A stretch of 5,251 bases of DNA from an uncultured Nannocystaceae bacterium. Its GTDB lineage: Bacteria; Myxococcota_A; Polyangia; Nannocystales; Nannocystaceae. Position numbers and translations under genes: made by a program. Below the pieces are notes generated by a model that did no database searches, had not been told where the DNA came from, and saw nothing but the letters and a program-made list of their open reading frames with translations. The stretch lies in contig CALKDV010000413.1 of the NCBI GenBank assembly GCA_938084085.1, positions 1 to 5,251 of the forward strand. The letters run 5' to 3'. This document shows positions 1-5,251 of the stretch, one piece after another. Numbering within the stretch: position 1 is the stretch's first letter; each line of letters begins with the position of its first letter.

Positions 1-51
1 GCATATCGAACCACTATTTCGCATCCCCCCACACACCCGCAACCGGCGACA

Positions 52-70
52 AGCATATGGAATATATGCT
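52..70. promoter_or_regulatory. 7-bp palindrome, candidate operator
   Basis: The arms AGCATAT (52-58) and ATATGCT (64-70) are perfect reverse complements around a 5-base spacer. The site is markedly AT-rich compared with its surroundings and lies about 130 bases before the endopeptidase start. Its size and symmetry suit a dimeric DNA-binding regulator, but I cannot name one. No convincing -35/-10 pair could be placed around it, so the operator role is inference. Confidence 0.3.
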
Positions 71-139
71 CTTTTCGAGATCGACTTGCCTCGTTTCGCG
101 CGGGTTTCGAGTTGTGCCAGGAACTTGAAGTCACCTGCG

Positions 140-157
140 AAAGTGTCCAAAGTGTCA
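140..157. repeat. Tandem 9-bp direct repeat AAAGTGTC(C/A)
   Basis: Two head-to-tail copies, AAAGTGTCC at 140-148 and AAAGTGTCA at 149-157, differ only in the last base. They lie immediately before the hairpin at 159-184 and within 60 bases of the endopeptidase start. A 9-bp period is slightly less than one helical turn. The repeat could be a binding site for a regulator or chance; the sequence alone does not decide. Confidence 0.35.
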
Positions 158-158
158 G

Positions 159-184
159 GACCTCCCCATGCCTTTTGGGAGGTC
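159..184 (+). promoter_or_regulatory. Leader hairpin hiding a GGGAGG motif
   Basis: GACCTCCC (159-166) pairs perfectly with GGGAGGTC (177-184) across a 10-base loop that ends in TTTT. The 3' arm is the only Shine-Dalgarno-like purine run (GGGAGG, 177-182) before the gene at 199, although it sits 16 bases from the ATG, which is longer than usual. There is no T-run after the stem on either strand, so it is not a typical intrinsic terminator. It may modulate access to the ribosome-binding region or act as a transcript 5' end structure. Confidence 0.4.
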
Positions 185-198
185 GCAGCCAAGCATCC

Positions 199-1440
199 AT
201 GGTCGACCCAAACGACGATTTACCGGAAGGCGAGAGCCTTGAAGACCTCGACGCCGCGGGTCTCACCGACGAGGACCGCGCACAAGCAGCCGCGGGCCAC
301 GACAGACCCCGCTCGACCGGCATCGCGCTGCTCATCTCTGCGGGCCTCGTGTGGGCTGGCGTATTCGCCGTTCGCGTCGTCGTCCCCAACGCGCCTCGCC
401 CCAATCACTCCGCGGCCCTCGACATCCCGGATGACCTCCCCACGCTCGACGAAGTGGATGCCGTCGATGAAGTCCCCGTGACTCCGCTCGATCTTGGCGG
501 CGGGGTCGAAGACCCCCCGCACGACGATGTGAATGAGAGCGCTCTAGACGAGCGCGGTGAGGTCGACGAGGAGCCAACTCCGTCATCCACCGACGCCGAT
601 GTGAAGCAGGCTCGTCCCGCACGGAATATCCACCTGACCGCGCGGGATCCTCGATGGTCAGAGAAATTCCGCGCACCGGAGCTCGTCCATTACACGATTC
701 GACAAGGCGGCACGCTCAAGCGAGTCGCCAATCTCTATAAGATCTTCCACCACGAGATTGTCGCTCTCAACCCGGGCAAGGGCCTCGAGCAAGAGTTGCC
801 ATCCGGGACCAAGATCGCGGTCTACCGGAAAGACGAGGACACCACGAAGAGCGAGTCGATCGACGGACCCGCCCGGGGTACCCTCGCCGGCGCGATGCCC
901 ATGCCCGAGGGGCCGGGTCGGGTCCTCAAGCACATCCCTTGGAAGGGCTGGGCGACCGTCGAGGCTGTGGCCGTGATGGACGCTGTCTTGCGGTCGTGGG
1001 ACGCCCTGGAGACGGGCCAGCCGATCTTGGTGGGCAATATGTCCTCACGGAACGGAGGAACGCTCAAGCCGCACCAGTCTCATCAGTCCGGGCGCGATAT
1101 CGATCTGAGCTACCCGCAGATCATCAACAAGCGAGATGAGCTTAACTGGAGAGAGATGAGCGCCGCCAACTTGGATCGTGAGTTGATGTGGACCCTGCTC
1201 GAACTTTTAAATGATACGGGCGCAGTGGAGGTTGTCTACGTGGACACCAAGCTCCAAAAGCTGCTGTATGACTGGGCTATCCAGACCGGGCGCGTCCCCC
1301 GACGAGACCTCAGCCGGTGGCTCGAATACCCCCGGAAGCCGGGTCAGGCCAAGTACACGCGCGTGCAGCACTCACGAGGCCACTCGGACCACATGCATGT
1401 TCGATTTAGCTGCCCCAAGGGCCACCGCCGCTGCCGCTGA
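199..1440 (+). CDS. Membrane-anchored LysM / M74 (MepA-type) murein endopeptidase
   Basis: This 413-residue protein is predicted to cleave peptide cross-links in peptidoglycan from the periplasmic side of the membrane. A short acidic N-terminus (1-38) precedes one membrane segment (about 40-62), so it looks like a signal anchor rather than a cleaved signal. An Asp/Glu- and Pro-rich linker (about 64-145) follows, then a LysM-like peptidoglycan-binding domain (about 163-210, with GGTL in place of the usual GDTL), then a C-terminal M74 domain. The metal site of penicillin-insensitive endopeptidases is visible: HQSHQSGRDID (292-302), giving His295 and Asp302, and HSDHMH (395-400), giving His400 with His398 beside it. 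E. coli MepA is shorter, secreted and lacks LysM. The frame is open back to a TTG at 112, but 112-198 contains the hairpin and repeats and no ATG or GTG in frame, so ATG 199 is preferred. Its ribosome-binding site is poor. The family call is firm; the exact cross-link cleaved is not known. Confidence 0.9.
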   Translation: MVDPNDDLPEGESLEDLDAAGLTDEDRAQAAAGHDRPRSTGIALLISAGLVWAGVFAVRVVVPNAPRPNHSAALDIPDDLPTLDEVDAVDEVPVTPLDLGGGVEDPPHDDVNESALDERGEVDEEPTPSSTDADVKQARPARNIHLTARDPRWSEKFRAPELVHYTIRQGGTLKRVANLYKIFHHEIVALNPGKGLEQELPSGTKIAVYRKDEDTTKSESIDGPARGTLAGAMPMPEGPGRVLKHIPWKGWATVEAVAVMDAVLRSWDALETGQPILVGNMSSRNGGTLKPHQSHQSGRDIDLSYPQIINKRDELNWREMSAANLDRELMWTLLELLNDTGAVEVVYVDTKLQKLLYDWAIQTGRVPRRDLSRWLEYPRKPGQAKYTRVQHSRGHSDHMHVRFSCPKGHRRCR

Positions 1441-1460
1441 GGAAGTGGCGGGCTTCGAGC

Positions 1461-2612
1461 TCATGGCGCCGCGGTAAATTCCGGTCCGATCACCGCGTCA
1501 TCCACCGACTCGGCGAGCAACACACGACCCCGCTCGTCGTCCTTGAGCATCAGCGAGAAAAATCCGACCGCGTAGGTCGCCGTGAGCGCGCGGGCGCGTG
1601 CCGGAGCGAGATAACTAAACAACTCCGCGGGGTCCGTTTGACGCTGGTCTTCGCCGCAGCCCGTGTCGAACTGCTCTGTGAGCCCGCAGATGTCGAGGAA
1701 GGAGTAGTGCCCCGCGTCGCGAATATCGATGAACCACTTGTCGCGAGGCACCTGCTCGAACTGGGACAATATTAACTCATTGCCCACGCTGCCGATGGTG
1801 TTGTCCTCGGTGGAACGGAGCGTGAGCAACGGCACCTCGACCTCCTCCGCCGGGGCCTCCCCGAACAGGTTGAGCGGGCCTGCGAGGGCCATGAGCGCCG
1901 CCACTCGATCGTCCTCACGGTGTACCGTGTTGATGGTGGTCACCCCAAAGCTGTGACCTAAAAGTCCCACTTCGCCCGCGGAGACGACGCCCTCAAGCAG
2001 TGCTCCCACCTCGGACGGGAGCCCGTCACCATCGCGCAATCCATCGATGACCGCGTCGACATCGTCGACCCGCGTGCTCAGCGTGGTTGGGCCAAATCCT
2101 GTGGACGTGCCGTCGAGAGCGCTGAAGAGGTCCCCCCCCACATGATCCGGCGCCGCCACAACAAATCCGTGCGCGGTCAGGCGTTCGGCGATTTGAGCCG
2201 CCCCTAGCCGCGAACATTCGTGGCAGTGCGACATCACGATGAGGGGAAATCCACCCCGAACGGGGGACGCATCGGTCCCATCCAGCGCCTCTCCACGCAC
2301 GCACTCCGTGGGCGCCGCGCTCAACCATTCCGTCCACTGTGCGCGCCGCGTGTCGTCGAGGGCGAGCGCCGAGAGCGGCACCGAGGCGGCGCTGTTCCCC
2401 TCGGCGGGGAACCACACCTCAACGGGGACAACCCGCGCCCCTACGTCGAGGGCGATTCTCGTTCGCCCCACCCCGAAGGGACCAGGCCCATCCAACGCGG
2501 CCGGCGGCGCTACCTCCGGCGCCGTACATCCGGCGAGCAGAAATACTCCGCTCGCTGCGACTGCCTGCAAGCGCCGTCTGGTCGTCTCATTCCACCGTAC
2601 AGTCGGGTTCAT
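1461..2612 (-). CDS. Lipoprotein alpha/beta hydrolase, PAF-acetylhydrolase/dienelactone-hydrolase-like
   Basis: This is a 383-residue exported serine hydrolase, probably an esterase or lipase; the substrate is unknown. The N-terminus has an Arg-rich n-region (RRR, 12-14), a hydrophobic core and a lipobox LAGC, with Cys29 as the lipidation site. The nucleophile elbow is GHSFG (219-223, Ser221). The likely acid is Asp270 in the strand-end LRSTED segment. The catalytic His is His302 in DAGHYSFLD, which resembles the H-x-SF-x-D pattern of PAF acetylhydrolase II. The early strand reading LIVMSH (124-129), followed by HGFVVAAPDH (148-157), is typical of this family. The oxyanion-side loop reads SHCHECSR where many relatives have SHG. 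Cysteines at 104, 130, 133, 309 and 319 could form disulfides outside the cytoplasm. The gene converges on the endopeptidase with a 20-base gap. The ATG at 2612 has only a weak upstream purine stretch, but it gives a sensible signal peptide. Confidence 0.85.
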   Translation of the reverse strand: MNPTVRWNETTRRRLQAVAASGVFLLAGCTAPEVAPPAALDGPGPFGVGRTRIALDVGARVVPVEVWFPAEGNSAASVPLSALALDDTRRAQWTEWLSAAPTECVRGEALDGTDASPVRGGFPLIVMSHCHECSRLGAAQIAERLTAHGFVVAAPDHVGGDLFSALDGTSTGFGPTTLSTRVDDVDAVIDGLRDGDGLPSEVGALLEGVVSAGEVGLLGHSFGVTTINTVHREDDRVAALMALAGPLNLFGEAPAEEVEVPLLTLRSTEDNTIGSVGNELILSQFEQVPRDKWFIDIRDAGHYSFLDICGLTEQFDTGCGEDQRQTDPAELFSYLAPARARALTATYAVGFFSLMLKDDERGRVLLAESVDDAVIGPEFTAAP

Positions 2613-2715
2613 CTTGGCGCAGAGTGTACTCCGTCCCTGAATGCTCTGACATCGCTATTTCCGCTCCGAGGCGTCAACAGGACCCGAGGTCGTGCTACAT
2701 GGAGGCAGCCAACCC
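2613..2715. promoter_or_regulatory. Divergent intergenic promoter region
   Basis: These 103 bases lie between the oppositely directed lipoprotein hydrolase gene and the zinc-ribbon protein gene and should carry the promoters of both. Reading leftward, TTGACG (plus-strand 2672-2677) is a good -35 element, but the best-spaced -10 (CGATGT) is poor. A TACACT further on, about 10 bases before the ATG at 2612, is a better -10 without a good -35. Rightward, I see only TTGGCG (2614-2619) with no clear partner. The region is supported by gene arrangement; the individual boxes are tentative. Confidence 0.4.
2701..2705 (+). promoter_or_regulatory. GGAGG ribosome-binding site deciding the GTG 2716 start
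   Basis: A perfect GGAGG lies 10 bases before the GTG at 2716, at the long end of normal spacing. The alternative GTG at 2692 has AGGA (2679-2682) nine bases upstream, a shorter match. The stronger match favours 2716, which also begins the protein right before its proline run. The choice changes only eight residues. Confidence 0.5.
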
Positions 2716-4005
2716 GTGGACTCTGCACTCCCACCGCCTCCTCCTCCTCCTCCGACAGACGAGGAGTTGTTCACCCCCTCGCCCGAGGCGCGAGAGGCGA
2801 TGCTGAAGCTCCTCGCGAGCATCCGACGAAGCCGCGGTACCGAGGCGCTGTTGCGGGCCCCGCTGCTCGCCCCGATCCCGGATCACTTCCCGGATCGATG
2901 GTCGGGTGATGTGCTCAGCGTTCGCCGTGTGGTGCGACGACTCGCGCACTACGCGGGCTTGAATCTTGAGCGGGTCCGCGTGCGACCGTGGCGAGCGGAC
3001 GCCGATGGCAACCTCCCCGCCGGGGGACCGGCTGTCGCCGCCGAAGGAAACGTGTGGTTTCGGGGTGTCGACGCCGACGGCACCCTCAACTTCGGGGTCG
3101 ACGTGCAGCAGGTGGACAACCCTGAGATCACCGCCTCCGCGAGCGCTCGCGCGGTGGCCCACGCCTGGTTGGCCTCCGCGGAGCCTGCGATCCGTGTCGA
3201 CCCGTCTCGCCTCCAGCTCGCCATTGATGTCACGACCGTAGTGCTCGGCTTCGGCGTGCTCACCACCCAAGCCGCCATCGCCCACCATGTGGGCGCCTCC
3301 TCCGGCATGTCGAGTCAACGAAAGACCACCCGCCTCGGCGTGGCGGGTCCCGTGAGCATGGCCTTCTTGCTCGCGCTCCACTGCACCCTCCGCAACGTAG
3401 GTCCCCGCGCGCAGCGCCAGATTGCGTCCCTCCTCCGACCGAACCCGGCCACGTTCTTTGAGGCGTCGATGTCGGCCCTTGCGCCCTCTAGCGACGCACT
3501 CTCGGCTCGCTTTGGCCTCCCGCCCGCAGACGAGCGCCCCTCGCAATTCCCACTCTCTGAGTTCACGGGGGTCCTCGCAGAGCCAGAGCCACTCGAAGAG
3601 GACGCCGAGATTCAGCCCGACGAGGACCAGGTGCGGGGCATGAACACAGGCAAACCCGTGTTTCGCATCGAGCGCTCCATGGCGACCAGCCTCGGTCGAT
3701 TTTTCGGCCTCGGGACCATGGTCATCGGCGGGTTTGCGAGCCGGGCCGTCGCGGACGCTGGCATCTCCATGGGCCATGTCACAGTGACGGGTCTCGGGTT
3801 GGCGATCGTGGGACTCCTCATCGGTCGATTCATCCCAGACCATCGCTGCTCCGAGGCAAAATGCGGCAACCGACTGCCCACGGATGCTTCCGAGTGCCCC
3901 CGGTGCGGAGGAACTGTCGCAGGCTCCATCAAGAAGGCCACCGACCGATTGAGCGCCCAAGAGTCTCTCGAATCGGCAGACGAAGACCCCGCCCCTCCCG
4001 GGTAG
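2716..4005 (+). CDS. Uncharacterised membrane protein with zinc ribbon and degenerate metallopeptidase-like region
   Basis: I do not recognise a named family for this 429-residue protein. It opens with eight prolines (6-13) and a charged helical stretch. The middle (about 115-190) runs NFGVDVQQVDNPE, then SARAVAHAW (143-151), then AIDVTTVVLGFGVLTTQAA. From memory, this order of motifs resembles bacterial hypothetical proteins with HEVAHA followed by TDLTTVYLGFG, as in gluzincin-like peptidases. Here the HExxH positions read R145-A146-V-A-H149, so the catalytic Glu and one His ligand are missing. An acidic linker (about 288-304) leads to one or two membrane segments (about 330-346 and 354-374) and a C-terminal zinc ribbon with Cys378, Cys383, Cys394 and Cys397 (C-x4-C-x10-C-x2-C). 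The last 20 residues are acidic. With no signal peptide, both ends may be cytoplasmic. GTG 2716 was chosen over GTG 2692 because of its GGAGG. The phosphatase-like gene follows 64 bases downstream on the same strand, suggesting co-transcription. Confidence 0.8.
   Translation: MDSALPPPPPPPPTDEELFTPSPEAREAMLKLLASIRRSRGTEALLRAPLLAPIPDHFPDRWSGDVLSVRRVVRRLAHYAGLNLERVRVRPWRADADGNLPAGGPAVAAEGNVWFRGVDADGTLNFGVDVQQVDNPEITASASARAVAHAWLASAEPAIRVDPSRLQLAIDVTTVVLGFGVLTTQAAIAHHVGASSGMSSQRKTTRLGVAGPVSMAFLLALHCTLRNVGPRAQRQIASLLRPNPATFFEASMSALAPSSDALSARFGLPPADERPSQFPLSEFTGVLAEPEPLEEDAEIQPDEDQVRGMNTGKPVFRIERSMATSLGRFFGLGTMVIGGFASRAVADAGISMGHVTVTGLGLAIVGLLIGRFIPDHRCSEAKCGNRLPTDASECPRCGGTVAGSIKKATDRLSAQESLESADEDPAPPG
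2737..2751 (+). repeat. (CCT)5 trinucleotide microsatellite coding for proline
   Basis: Five perfect CCT units lie inside a run of eight proline codons (CCA CCG CCT x5 CCG, 2731-2754) at the start of the zinc-ribbon protein. Such a tract is prone to in-frame slippage, which would change only the number of prolines. Runs of consecutive prolines are known to stall ribosomes unless EF-P acts, so early translation of this protein probably depends on EF-P. Confidence 0.8.
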
Positions 4006-4069
4006 ACGTCCGTTGGCCCCGGCGCGGTCCTGTGCGTCAGCGCTCTTCCCTGCCGCTGTCGCAGGCCCT

Positions 4070-4960
4070 ATGCTCTCGGTCGTGGCGTTCGTGTCGCAGC
4101 GGCTCACCAAGCCATTCCCCATGCTTCGACGGATGAAGCACCGCCTCCCCGCGGACTACGATGGGCCTGTCTTCGTGTGGGACGTGGACAAAACCTATCT
4201 CGACACTCACTTTTCTTCGACCGGCGGCATCATCGAGGCCGCGCTGCAATCCGCGGACGACAAGTGGGCCGTGCCCGGTGCGGTGCCTGTCCTCCGTGCC
4301 CTGCAGCGGCCGCGCTACCGCGGCCATCAACCGGGGCTGTTCTTCGTGACGGCGAGCCCTCCGCAGATCCGACGAAAACTCGAGCGAAAGCTCGTGCTCG
4401 ATGAGATCGACTTCGACGGAGTCACCTACAAAGACCAGTTCAAGCTCGCGGGTCGGCTCCACTTCGATCAGATCCGCGTCCAGGCGGCATACAAGTTCAC
4501 AGCCCTGCTCTTGATGTTTCGCGAGCTGCCCTCGGGCTGTCAACTGAACCTGTTTGGAGACGACGTGGAGCAAGACTGCACGATCTTCTGCTTGTTCGCA
4601 GACGCGGTCGCCGGTCGCATCGACGCCCTCGACGTCGTGCGGGCGCTGACTCGCCTCGGTGTCCGAAAAAAGTATGCGGTCAACGCCGCGAACCTGGTGC
4701 ATGACGTCCCGCGGCGCGACGCGGTCAACCGCGTGTTCATCCACCTGTACCGCGATCCCGCGGGGGGGACCTTGCACGATTTTGAAGAGCACGTGGTGGG
4801 CTACGCTCAAGGCAGCGCCTTGGCGATCGCGCTCCAACAAGAACAGCTCATCTCTGCTGACGATCTCGAGGATATCCTCACGCGGACACCGACGGTGCAG
4901 CCCGTCGTTGGACCCTCAAGCCAACGCACGACCTGGTCGCCCACGCACCTCATCGACTGA
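4070..4960 (+). CDS. HAD-fold phosphatase-like protein, App1/DUF2183-like
   Basis: This 296-residue cytoplasmic protein is predicted to be a HAD-superfamily phosphohydrolase resembling the catalytic domain of App1 phosphatidate phosphatase. The HAD motifs appear in order. Motif I is VWDVDKTYLDT, with Asp38 as nucleophile and Asp40 as general acid. Motif II is FFVTASPP (Thr94/Ser96). A motif III lysine is supplied by Lys121 (TYKDQ) or Lys142 (AAYKF). Motif IV is LFGDDVEQD (Asp164, Asp165, Asp169), for Mg2+ binding. The acceptor substrate is not proven: a lipid phosphate is likely by family, but other phosphomonoesters are possible. The C-terminal 90 residues are helical and acidic with no recognised domain. 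The frame is open back to a TTG at 4013. ATG 4070, with a short AGG four bases upstream, is chosen; ATG 4121 and 4133 are possible. The 64-base gap after the zinc-ribbon gene has no terminator, so the two probably form an operon. Confidence 0.75.
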   Translation: MLSVVAFVSQRLTKPFPMLRRMKHRLPADYDGPVFVWDVDKTYLDTHFSSTGGIIEAALQSADDKWAVPGAVPVLRALQRPRYRGHQPGLFFVTASPPQIRRKLERKLVLDEIDFDGVTYKDQFKLAGRLHFDQIRVQAAYKFTALLLMFRELPSGCQLNLFGDDVEQDCTIFCLFADAVAGRIDALDVVRALTRLGVRKKYAVNAANLVHDVPRRDAVNRVFIHLYRDPAGGTLHDFEEHVVGYAQGSALAIALQQEQLISADDLEDILTRTPTVQPVVGPSSQRTTWSPTHLID

Positions 4961-4976
4961 GGCGTTGCGCGGGCGG

Positions 4977-5251
4977 CTACACCGCGAAACGAAGGACGCC
5001 ATCCACGAGCCTGGCGTCATATCGCCGCAGCGGCGTGGGACTCGGACCCTCGAGCAACGTCCCATCGAGCGCGAACCTTGATCCATGGCATGGGCACTCA
5101 AACTCCTGGGCCTCACCAGAGAATCGGACCTTGCACCCCATGTGGCCGCAGACGCGGGTCACGACGATCACCTCGTCCTCGGCGCGCCGAACCGCGATGA
5201 GCTCCTCGTCGACGCCTTCGACCCTGAGCCCCACAGAACCTCCGACGCTCG
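4977..5251 (-). CDS. Rieske [2Fe-2S] protein, C-terminal part (runs off window edge)
   Basis: The visible part is a Rieske iron-sulfur domain that carries one electron, as in cytochrome bc1/b6f or related complexes. Both cluster motifs are intact: CGHMGC, with ligands Cys and His, and CPCHGSRF, with ligands Cys and His. Each motif also has the extra Cys that forms the bridging disulfide of high-potential bc-type Rieske proteins and is absent from Rieske ferredoxins. The typical tail, DGTLLEGPSPTPLRRY, follows. The frame stays open from a GTG at 5234 to the window edge, and the upstream residues (SVGGS) look like the start of the domain, so the gene is probably truncated by the window, with its membrane or Tat anchor lying outside. 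The alternative is an 85-residue protein from GTG 5234, which does have a GGAGG (plus-strand 5239-5243) four bases before it. The gene converges on the phosphatase-like gene with a 16-base gap. Confidence 0.85.
   Translation of the reverse strand, partial: SVGGSVGLRVEGVDEELIAVRRAEDEVIVVTRVCGHMGCKVRFSGEAQEFECPCHGSRFALDGTLLEGPSPTPLRRYDARLVDGVLRFAV

Noticed and set aside
112..198. N-terminal extension of the endopeptidase from TTG 112
   Set aside because: It would place 29 residues with no family resemblance across the tandem repeat and hairpin, starting at a TTG without a ribosome-binding site.
1421..1449. GCCAC...GTGGC inverted repeat at the convergent gene end, possible terminator
   Set aside because: The stem is only five pairs with a 19-base loop and no T-run on either strand.
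2220..2909. 229-codon open frame on the + strand
   Set aside because: It runs antisense through the lipobox end of the lipoprotein hydrolase gene and out of frame into the zinc-ribbon gene; its Arg/Pro-rich product has no domain.
4049..4065. CCTGC...GCAGG inverted repeat before ATG 4070
   Set aside because: It is only five pairs and not followed by a T-run; too weak to call a regulatory or terminator structure.
2695..4122. 475-codon open frame on the - strand, longer than the + strand gene it overlaps
   Set aside because: It has no recognisable domain, an Arg/Gly/His-heavy composition typical of a GC-rich antisense shadow, and the opposite strand carries a zinc ribbon, membrane segments and conserved-looking motifs.
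4037..4840. 267-codon open frame on the - strand
   Set aside because: It lies antisense to the HAD-phosphatase gene, whose four HAD motifs appear in order; the antisense product shows no domain.
4973..4985. GCGG-CTACA-CCGC hairpin between the phosphatase and Rieske genes
   Set aside because: A four-pair stem without a T-run is expected by chance in DNA this GC-rich.

Overview
This is a GC-rich stretch of bacterial chromosome with five protein genes packed almost end to end. I see no RNA genes, mobile elements, CRISPR arrays or other signs of recent transfer. The peptidoglycan-active enzyme behind a membrane anchor, the Cys-rich exported lipoprotein hydrolase and the very acidic linkers point to a Gram-negative bacterium. 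The protein styles remind me of the Myxococcota/Bradymonadota (former deltaproteobacterial) groups. That placement is inference from family resemblance, not from a marker gene.

Layout. Positions 1-198 are a non-coding leader. It holds a 7-bp palindrome (52-70), a tandem 9-bp repeat (140-157) and an 8-bp hairpin (159-184), all just before a + strand gene (199-1440) for a membrane-anchored LysM plus M74 (MepA-type) murein endopeptidase. A converging gene on the - strand (1461-2612) encodes a lipoprotein alpha/beta hydrolase of the PAF-acetylhydrolase/dienelactone-hydrolase type. A short divergent promoter region (2613-2715) separates it from two + strand genes that probably share a transcript. 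The first (2716-4005) encodes an uncharacterised protein with a C-terminal membrane region and zinc ribbon, and a central region that looks like a zincin-type metallopeptidase that has lost its HExxH motif. The second (4070-4960) encodes a HAD-fold phosphatase-like protein resembling the App1/DUF2183 phosphatidate phosphatase catalytic domain. The last gene (4977 to the window edge, - strand) is the C-terminal part of a Rieske [2Fe-2S] protein of the bc1/b6f type.

Taken together, four of the five products are predicted to act at or in the envelope (peptidoglycan hydrolysis, lipid or ester hydrolysis, a membrane zinc-ribbon protein, an electron-transfer Rieske protein), and the fifth may act on a membrane lipid. 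There is no clear evidence that all five form one pathway. Only 2716-4960 looks like an operon. The most notable items are the degenerate peptidase motif in the 2716-4005 product and the layered leader in front of the endopeptidase gene.
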